DNA of 64,000 nt from Chlamydia sp. BM-2023 (GTDB lineage Bacteria > Chlamydiota > Chlamydiia > Chlamydiales > Chlamydiaceae). A model generated the notes under the pieces. That model worked only from the letters and a program-made list of their open reading frames with translations. It was not told the origin of the DNA and ran no database searches. How positions within the stretch are numbered: position 1 is the first letter of the stretch; every line of letters begins with the position of its first letter. Made by a program: the position numbers and the translations under genes. The stretch covers positions 744,001 to 808,000 of the forward strand of contig NZ_CAXIED010000001.1 of assembly GCF_964023145.1 (NCBI RefSeq), given 5' to 3'. Below are positions 58,247-64,000 of this stretch, one piece after another.

Positions 58247-60016
58247 ATGGCAAATAAAGATACTCCTTCTGTCCCTAGTCCTAGTTGGATGTACCCAAAA
58301 CAGGACCCTGCACTACTTGCTGCCCTCATAAAAGAGTTGCATCTTCATCCGATTGCAGCGCAAATTTTTATCGCTAGGGGGTTTCAAACAGTAGAAGAAG
58401 TTCGTGACTTCCTCTACGTACATCAATCAAATCTTCATGACCCAGAACTCTTTCTTGATATGCCTAAAGCTGTCGAACGCTTGCTCCTCGCTAAAAAACG
58501 CGACGAGTGCGTTATGGTATACGGAGATAGTGATGTAGATGGCATGACTGGAGTCGCTCTTCTTGTAGAGTTTCTAAAATCTATAGGCATGAGGGTGAGC
58601 TATTGCTTTCTCGGTGCTCTGCTAAAACATCACGGAGAACCTTCTTCCTTAATTGCTAGGATGAAGGAAGAAGGTGTTACTTTACTTATCACCGTAGATT
58701 GTGGAATTACTGCAGGCAAAGAAGTAAGCGATATTAGTAAGCAAGGTATCGATGTGATCGTTACCGATCACCATATGCCTACTGGGAAAATTCCCCACTG
58801 CATAGCAACTCTAAACCCTAAACTACGCGATCATACCTACCCAAATAAAGAACTTACCGGCGTTGGTGTTGCTTTTAAGCTCGCTAGAGCTGTTCTCGAT
58901 GCATTGAAGAAAGATAATCCACGAATGAAAGTTGAAATAAAACATCTGTTGGATTTTGTTGCTTTGGGGACCGTTACCGATGTTGGAACCCTTTTAGGGG
59001 AAAATCGTACCATGGTACGTCACGGCCTCAAAGAGATTGCTAAGGGAAGCCGGTTGGGATTGCGTAAACTATGCCTCCTCTCGGGTGTGAAGCCCGCCGA
59101 GGTAACCTCCACAGACATCGTTTTAAAGATAGCCCCGAAGCTTAATAGCCTAGGGAGGCTTGCAGATGCCTCTAAAGGTGTTGAGTTGCTCCTAACAGAA
59201 GATGAGGGGATTTCCGATGCTCTAATTCAAGAGCTCGATCAGATAAATAGAGACAGACAAAAAATAGAAGCTGATGTGTTCCATGATGTTCAAAAGATCA
59301 TAAAAAACCAACCGAACATCGTTGAACAAGCTGCTATAGTACTATCTTCTAAAGATTGGCATTCGAGAGTAATTCCTATTATTTCCGCACGCCTTGCTAA
59401 AACATATAATAAGCCCGTGGCCATTATTTCTAATCAGGGTGGTGTTGGAAAAGGATCTTTAAGAACAATAGGTTCTTTCCCGCTCTTAGGAATACTGCAA
59501 AAATGCTCGTCCTTATTTGTATCCTACGGAGGACATGACTTCGCAGCAGGAATTATTATTAAAGAAGATAGAATAGAGACTTTCAAAAAGAAGTTTATCC
59601 ATCTGGTAAGCTCTTCTTTAAAAAAAGATAAAGCAACTCTTACGCTCCCATTAGATTCTCGGGCAAATTTTGATGAGATAGATCATGATCTCTTATCCTC
59701 CATAGATCTTTTTGAACCCTTCGGAAAAGGAAATCCTATTCCTGTCTTCTACACTGTTGTGCGTCAGGTGCGTTATCCTAAATTACTCCCAGGGAACCAT
59801 CTGAAGCTTTATCTTAACTATGGGGAAAGAAACCTCGAAGGGATAGCTTTCGGAATGGGAGATAGAATAGATGCTTTAAAAGCTAGCTGGAATAAACCAC
59901 TAGAGCTTGCCTACACCCCACGTTTGTCAAAATCAGCAAATGGAGGAGTCCTTCATTTGCTAGTACGAGATTTTCATATTCTGCCCCTAGATTATAAAGA
60001 TGTTGCGAAAATCTAA
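58247..60016 (+). CDS. recJ: Single-strand-specific exonuclease RecJ
   Basis: 5'-3' ssDNA exonuclease for repair and recombination. DHH-family motifs: YGDSDVDGMTG (I), ITVDCGIT (II), VTDHHMPTG (III, about 173), and VALGTVTDVG (IV). DHHA1 motif SYGGHDFAAGI is at about 425-436 and an OB-like C-terminal domain follows. 589 aa, complete. It begins 88 nt after secDF and ends 6 nt before a long-loop terminator. Confidence 0.95.
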   Translation: MANKDTPSVPSPSWMYPKQDPALLAALIKELHLHPIAAQIFIARGFQTVEEVRDFLYVHQSNLHDPELFLDMPKAVERLLLAKKRDECVMVYGDSDVDGMTGVALLVEFLKSIGMRVSYCFLGALLKHHGEPSSLIARMKEEGVTLLITVDCGITAGKEVSDISKQGIDVIVTDHHMPTGKIPHCIATLNPKLRDHTYPNKELTGVGVAFKLARAVLDALKKDNPRMKVEIKHLLDFVALGTVTDVGTLLGENRTMVRHGLKEIAKGSRLGLRKLCLLSGVKPAEVTSTDIVLKIAPKLNSLGRLADASKGVELLLTEDEGISDALIQELDQINRDRQKIEADVFHDVQKIIKNQPNIVEQAAIVLSSKDWHSRVIPIISARLAKTYNKPVAIISNQGGVGKGSLRTIGSFPLLGILQKCSSLFVSYGGHDFAAGIIIKEDRIETFKKKFIHLVSSSLKKDKATLTLPLDSRANFDEIDHDLLSSIDLFEPFGKGNPIPVFYTVVRQVRYPKLLPGNHLKLYLNYGERNLEGIAFGMGDRIDALKASWNKPLELAYTPRLSKSANGGVLHLLVRDFHILPLDYKDVAKI

Positions 60017-60453
60017 CGCCTTACTCAAGGGCTCAATCCATTCTTCTTGGAGATGTTTCGAAGCTTTTTCCTTGAGTTTTTCTATCAACTAGTTTTAAAT
60101 TGCCCACCCAATTTCATTGACAAATCACTAGAGGCGCTCTTTGAAAATATGTTTCTGATAGCGTGTTGTTTGATAAAGAAGCAATTTTGCTTTGGTTGAA
60201 TGATTGAGAGTTGTGGATTGGAAAGTTTCAGAACACAAAACCCACGGCTACTTAGTAAAGAACACAAGTAGTTTTCACTTAAATCCCCATAAAGCATTTT
60301 AAATATAGGAATTTTTAATCGATACAAATTTTTTGAAGAAAGAATTTGCACTCTTTATTTTCACACTCCCCCAGTAGTAAGAAGCATTTTCTTTGTTTTA
60401 TTCTAATCTTGTTTTAAAATATTGCGATTTAACTCTCACATTTGTTAGCGGAT
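60017..60453. other. Intergenic region after recJ
   Basis: Starts with the recJ terminator. A minus-strand frame (60085-60351, 88 codons) is open but has no recognisable start context, motif or signal and looks like chance. The last 90 nt are AT-rich and should hold the promoter of the hydrolase-like gene. Confidence 0.4.
60023..60081 (+). terminator. recJ terminator with long loop
   Basis: ACTCAAGG (60023-60030) pairs with CCTTGAGT (60070-60077), followed by a T-run to 60081. The 39-nt loop can fold further. It lies just after the recJ stop. Confidence 0.6.
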
Positions 60454-61644
60454 ATGTTTCTAGTTAACCAGACATCTATTAGGAGAAATACCCTAGAAGA
60501 AATGAATCCGGTTCCTGAAGTGTACATATTCTCTTCAGAATCAGCTCACCGGGTTCAAACGTTTAGGGAAAATTATCCGAGGCTTTACAAAACGGTCAAT
60601 ATAATTTGGAAAATAGTTAAAATTATTTTTAAAATTATATTTTTTATTCCTTTTGGTTTGTTCTGGGTTTTAGGGAGAATTTGCCAGAATGTAGTACTTC
60701 CCGCAGCTGGTGGTCCCTTCTCAAAACCATTGTGTTCGCCGAAGCAGATGGTTCAAGAAGTGTTCGCTACGAGTGCGCGAGCTCTTGTTGATTCAGGATA
60801 CGCAGAGTCAGTAAGGCGTATTCCTATTCAAAGTGATGACTTATTTATTGATGCTTTATCGATCACCTTCCCAGAAGCCAAGCCAGGTAGGTGGATGCTC
60901 TATACTCTGGGGAATAGTGAATGCTTTGAACACCGAACTTTAGTTTTTGGGCAGAAGAACTGGATATTAGATACTGCTAAGAATGCTCAGGCTAACGTTT
61001 TAGTCATGAACTACCCCGGAGTTATGCATAGTAAAGGTCCTGTTACACGGGAGTCGTTGAAACAAGCTTACCGCTCTTGTGTTAAGTATCTCCGGGATTG
61101 TCCTGACGGGCCAAAAGCAAAGCAAATGATTGCTTACGGATATTCGATAGGAACAGCCGTACAGGCCATGTCATTAGATGAGGAAATAACTGACGGAAGT
61201 GATGGAGTAAACTGGTTTGTCGTAAAGGATCGTGCTCCACGAGCTATCTCAGCAATTGCAGGACAATGGTTAGGGAAATTTGGCGTCTATGCAGCGAAAT
61301 TGTTGAATTGGGAAGTAGATGTGGCGGCGCTCAGTGCCAAACTCACCTGCCCGGAACTATTTATACACGGTTGTGATGAGAGTTCTGTTCTTATAGGGGA
61401 CGGATTATTTAAGCGGGAAAATTGCTGTGTAGCACCATTTTTAAAGCCAGGAGCACAGTTCCCAGGGGAAAAAATTTCTGTTAGCAAGTATCTCCTTACA
61501 CACCAAGGTCCTCTAGAGGATGAGAGCGTTGTAAAAGTAGCAAATCATATTAAAGCACATTTTGATTCGGAGAATCTTCAGCAAATTTCGGGCTCTCAGG
61601 AATCAAATGAGAGGCTTGATGAGTCGGAGGACTCCGATTCTTAG
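60454..61644 (+). CDS. Membrane-associated alpha/beta-hydrolase-like protein
   Basis: About 396 aa from the ATG at 60454 (TTG 60442 and ATG 60502 are alternatives, the last with AGGAGA upstream). A strongly hydrophobic, Ile/Phe-rich stretch near residues 45-72 (IVKIIFKIIFFIPFGLFWVL) suggests membrane anchoring. Downstream, a serine-hydrolase triad is visible: Ser231 in GYSIG, Asp308 in IHGCDES and His350 in LTHQGPL. The tail is acidic and Ser-rich (NERLDESEDSDS). Possibly the chlamydial DUF687-type family, but that is uncertain. In C. trachomatis recJ is adjacent to euo, so it is extra here. Confidence 0.7.
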   Translation: MFLVNQTSIRRNTLEEMNPVPEVYIFSSESAHRVQTFRENYPRLYKTVNIIWKIVKIIFKIIFFIPFGLFWVLGRICQNVVLPAAGGPFSKPLCSPKQMVQEVFATSARALVDSGYAESVRRIPIQSDDLFIDALSITFPEAKPGRWMLYTLGNSECFEHRTLVFGQKNWILDTAKNAQANVLVMNYPGVMHSKGPVTRESLKQAYRSCVKYLRDCPDGPKAKQMIAYGYSIGTAVQAMSLDEEITDGSDGVNWFVVKDRAPRAISAIAGQWLGKFGVYAAKLLNWEVDVAALSAKLTCPELFIHGCDESSVLIGDGLFKRENCCVAPFLKPGAQFPGEKISVSKYLLTHQGPLEDESVVKVANHIKAHFDSENLQQISGSQESNERLDESEDSDS

Positions 61645-61666
61645 GAAGAGCATTTGCACACGGGAA

Positions 61667-61694
61667 AGAGAATCTTTTACGGAAAAGATTCTCT
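61667..61694 (+). terminator. Perfect 12-bp hairpin
   Basis: AGAGAATCTTTT and AAAAGATTCTCT enclose the 4-nt loop ACGG, 22 nt after the hydrolase-like gene. No T-run follows, so it may be a stabiliser, processing site or Rho-assisted terminator. Confidence 0.55.
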
Positions 61695-62059
61695 ATGGCA
61701 CTGTTGTCACAGCCTTTGTCCTAAATCAAGGGACGCTAGTGTTCTTAAAGTTGTAGTGCGGATATTGATACTACAAAACTTCTAAGTTACTCTGAGAAGA
61801 GGGGTTTGACGCAATTAACTAAGATTGCCTAACTCATGACATATGCGATATACAAGGAGAAAATGGGTGACTGGGGTTGTAGAGAATTTAGTTCGAGAGA
61901 GGACTTCGTTCCAGGCTAGACCTACTAAAAAAGCCGGACACCCCAGTGCAAAAAAGCCAATTTTTATTATTATAGCTTCTGGTTTTTTTTGACCGGCCTA
62001 TTCGATTTTCAGAAAGGTTGATGCGGTTATTTCTACATAACCCAGGAAAAATCATTGAA

Positions 62060-62094
62060 TCAGGAATAAGAGACCTCGTCTCTATAGTTCCTGA
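62060..62094. repeat. Strong two-part hairpin
   Basis: TCAGGAA (62060-62066) pairs with TTCCTGA (62088-62094) and AGAGAC (62069-62074) with GTCTCT (62078-62083), a 3-nt loop CTC at the tip and a small internal loop. Role unknown. Confidence 0.55.
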
Positions 62095-62388
62095 AGAGTT
62101 TCTATTTTTAACAAGTATTTCAAGAGAAGGGGCTTAGCCCCGAACAGAGTGATCTAGCGTTAAAAAGCACCGTTTTAATGTTAAGAAATATTAATAAATA
62201 TAGGAGTAATTTGATTTTATTAAGATTTAAACCAAAAACGTCAACTTTGTATTAACAAAAAAGCTTGATTAATAAGTCTTTTCTTAGGAAAATACTTATT
62301 TAAAAATTTCTAAAAATTAAGGAAGAACTACTAACTATTACGGTTGTTTTAATTCTAAAATATGTTGAGGGGGGAGGTTTGCTAACGT

Positions 62389-62940
62389 ATGGAATGCGTA
62401 CAACATGAAAGCTGTTTCGAGTTAGAGAGCAGAGAAGAAGCACAGGCACTTGAAGAGCAGCAAGAAGGAACTCAGTGGGTTTCAATCACACAGGCGGCAA
62501 AATTGCACTGCGTGACACGTCAGGCAATTTATGTAGCTATTAAACAGAAGAAGCTGAAGGCTTCAAAAACAACCCGATGGGAAATAGATCTTAAGGATTT
62601 GGAAGACTACAAACGTAACCGCTATTCAAGAAAGAAGTCCCTTTATCAAGGGGAGCTGCTTTTTGATAACAATAAGGGTTGCTACTCTGTTAACCAAGTT
62701 GCTGAGATTCTAGGAATTCCCGTACAAAAAGTTTACTATGCTACGCGCACAGGAACTATGCGTGGGGAGCGTAAAGGAGCTGCTTGGGTTATACACTGTT
62801 CAGAGATTGAGAGATACAAGAACGAATATTTAAGTAAGCAGACAGCAAAGAAAGTAAAAGATGCTATGGTTGTTGAAAATACTACAACTTCCGCAGAAGA
62901 TACAACTTCTGCTAGCGCCTTCTTATTTGAGAACCATTAG
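62389..62940 (+). CDS. euo: Early developmental repressor Euo
   Basis: Chlamydia-specific DNA-binding protein made early, which represses late genes until reticulate bodies convert to elementary bodies (established for C. trachomatis). 183 aa. Two excisionase/MerR-like helix-turn-helix units: about 31-78 (VSITQAAKLHCVTRQAIYVA) and 97-147 (SVNQVAEILGIPVQKVYYAT). The N-terminus is Glu/Gln-rich and the C-terminus Ser/Thr-rich. The start ATG follows a GGGGGGAGG-like stretch (62368-62376). A terminator separates it from gltX. Confidence 0.95.
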   Translation: MECVQHESCFELESREEAQALEEQQEGTQWVSITQAAKLHCVTRQAIYVAIKQKKLKASKTTRWEIDLKDLEDYKRNRYSRKKSLYQGELLFDNNKGCYSVNQVAEILGIPVQKVYYATRTGTMRGERKGAAWVIHCSEIERYKNEYLSKQTAKKVKDAMVVENTTTSAEDTTSASAFLFENH

Positions 62941-63070
62941 TTCGTACTTATCTTCTTTCGCTTTGTCCCTGGCTACCGCTTTTATTTCCTTCGTCTTTCT
63001 AAAATCTCTTATTTTTTTAATTTTTCTGTTTGAATACAGATAGACTATGTCTATGTGTGAATCTTATTAG

Positions 63071-63110
63071 AAACTCTGTAGCTTTTGAGAAAGATACAGA
63101 GTTTTTATTT
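63071..63110 (+). terminator. Intrinsic terminator after euo
   Basis: AAACTCTGTA (63071-63080) pairs perfectly with TACAGAGTTT (63095-63104), with inner CTTT/AAAG pairing and a following T-rich stretch. It insulates gltX from euo. Confidence 0.88.
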
Positions 63111-63170
63111 TTCTGTGGCTCTTAATTTTACAATCGAGATCCTTACAGAGGATTTCTCTTGAAGAAATAG

Positions 63171-64000
<830 letters not shown>

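Larger units (their letters stand above)
61645..62388. other. Hairpin-rich spacer upstream of euo
   Basis: 744 bases without a gene. Inverted repeats: 61667-61694 (12 bp, perfect), ACTGGGGT/ACCCCAGT at 61870-61877 and 61940-61947, 62060-62094 (7 bp plus 6 bp), and GGGGC/GCCCC at 62129-62141. Right of 62145 the sequence is AT-rich and probably carries the euo promoter and leader; I cannot place the boxes reliably. Confidence 0.5.

Noticed and set aside
60085..60351. 88-codon minus-strand frame after recJ
   Set aside because: Non-descript composition, no ribosome site, lies across the recJ terminator side and the next gene's promoter region; looks like a chance frame in AT-rich DNA.

Overview
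The window is a chromosomal segment of a Chlamydia of the C. psittaci group (C. caviae / C. felis / C. psittaci / C. abortus type). The evidence is the gene order sppA-polA-coaE-rho ... glgC ... hemH ... oppABC ... pheT ... recO-hpf ... ctcC/ctcB ... truA-ispD-lpxG ... prfB ... yebC-tarp-murA-argS-plsC-cmk-cdsA-uppS ... secDF-recJ ... euo-gltX. This is the C. trachomatis CT494-CT445 neighbourhood with extra psittaci-group genes. Chlamydial hallmarks are Tarp, Euo, a stand-alone SWIB protein, MurA with Asp at the catalytic Cys position, bilobed-hydrophobic Inc-like proteins, and low G+C. I see no phage, insertion sequence, CRISPR array or rRNA. The exact species cannot be fixed by eye.

Layout. 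1-5.7 kb: a tight operon of sppA, polA, coaE and rho. 6-9.9 kb: a small minus-strand hypothetical, a solitary pyrE, glgC, a metallophosphoesterase and rsmD. 10-13.3 kb: a solute-binding lipoprotein, hemH (convergent), a TPR membrane protein and a small two-helix membrane protein. 13.4-15.2 kb: a gene-poor stretch holding two tiny secreted acidic proteins, each with its own terminator. 15.2-20.6 kb: oppA-oppB-oppC with unusual inserted domains and no ATPase genes. 20.6-24.5 kb (minus): an alkyltransferase, a YwqK/MORN-like protein and pheT. 24.6-29.7 kb: LysM protein, yidD, DUF155, tRNA-Leu(GAG), a secreted repeat protein, recO, a PD-(D/E)XK protein, long-form hpf and tRNA-Arg(UCG).

29.8-35.6 kb: the NtrC-type pair ctcC/ctcB on the minus strand, split by a 1017-residue plus-strand Inc-like coiled-coil protein; a small kinase partner and tRNA-Leu(CAA) follow. 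35.8-40 kb: lipoprotein, HAD phosphatase, truA, ispD, lpxG and SWIB. 40.2-43.2 kb: prfB with a programmed +1 frameshift, a GNAT acetyltransferase, a SprT-like protein and yebC. 43.2-52.1 kb: tarp, murA, then argS-plsC-cmk-cdsA-uppS. 52.6-60 kb: an Inc-like protein, a very long secDF and recJ. 60.4-64 kb: an alpha/beta-hydrolase-like protein, a hairpin-rich spacer, euo and the 5' part of gltX.

Functional themes. Envelope building is prominent: murA and uppS (peptidoglycan precursors), lpxG (lipid A), plsC/cdsA (phospholipid), secDF and yidD (membrane insertion), and LysM. Host interaction is represented by Tarp, the Inc-like proteins and the secreted small proteins, and developmental control by Euo, CtcB/CtcC and HPF. 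The least explained elements are the paired tiny secreted proteins, the 23-residue-repeat secreted protein, the serine-hydrolase-like membrane protein with its hairpin-rich downstream spacer before euo, the roughly 540-residue extra domain in SecDF, and the Inc-like insertion inside the two-component locus. These are inferences from sequence reading only; no database search was run.
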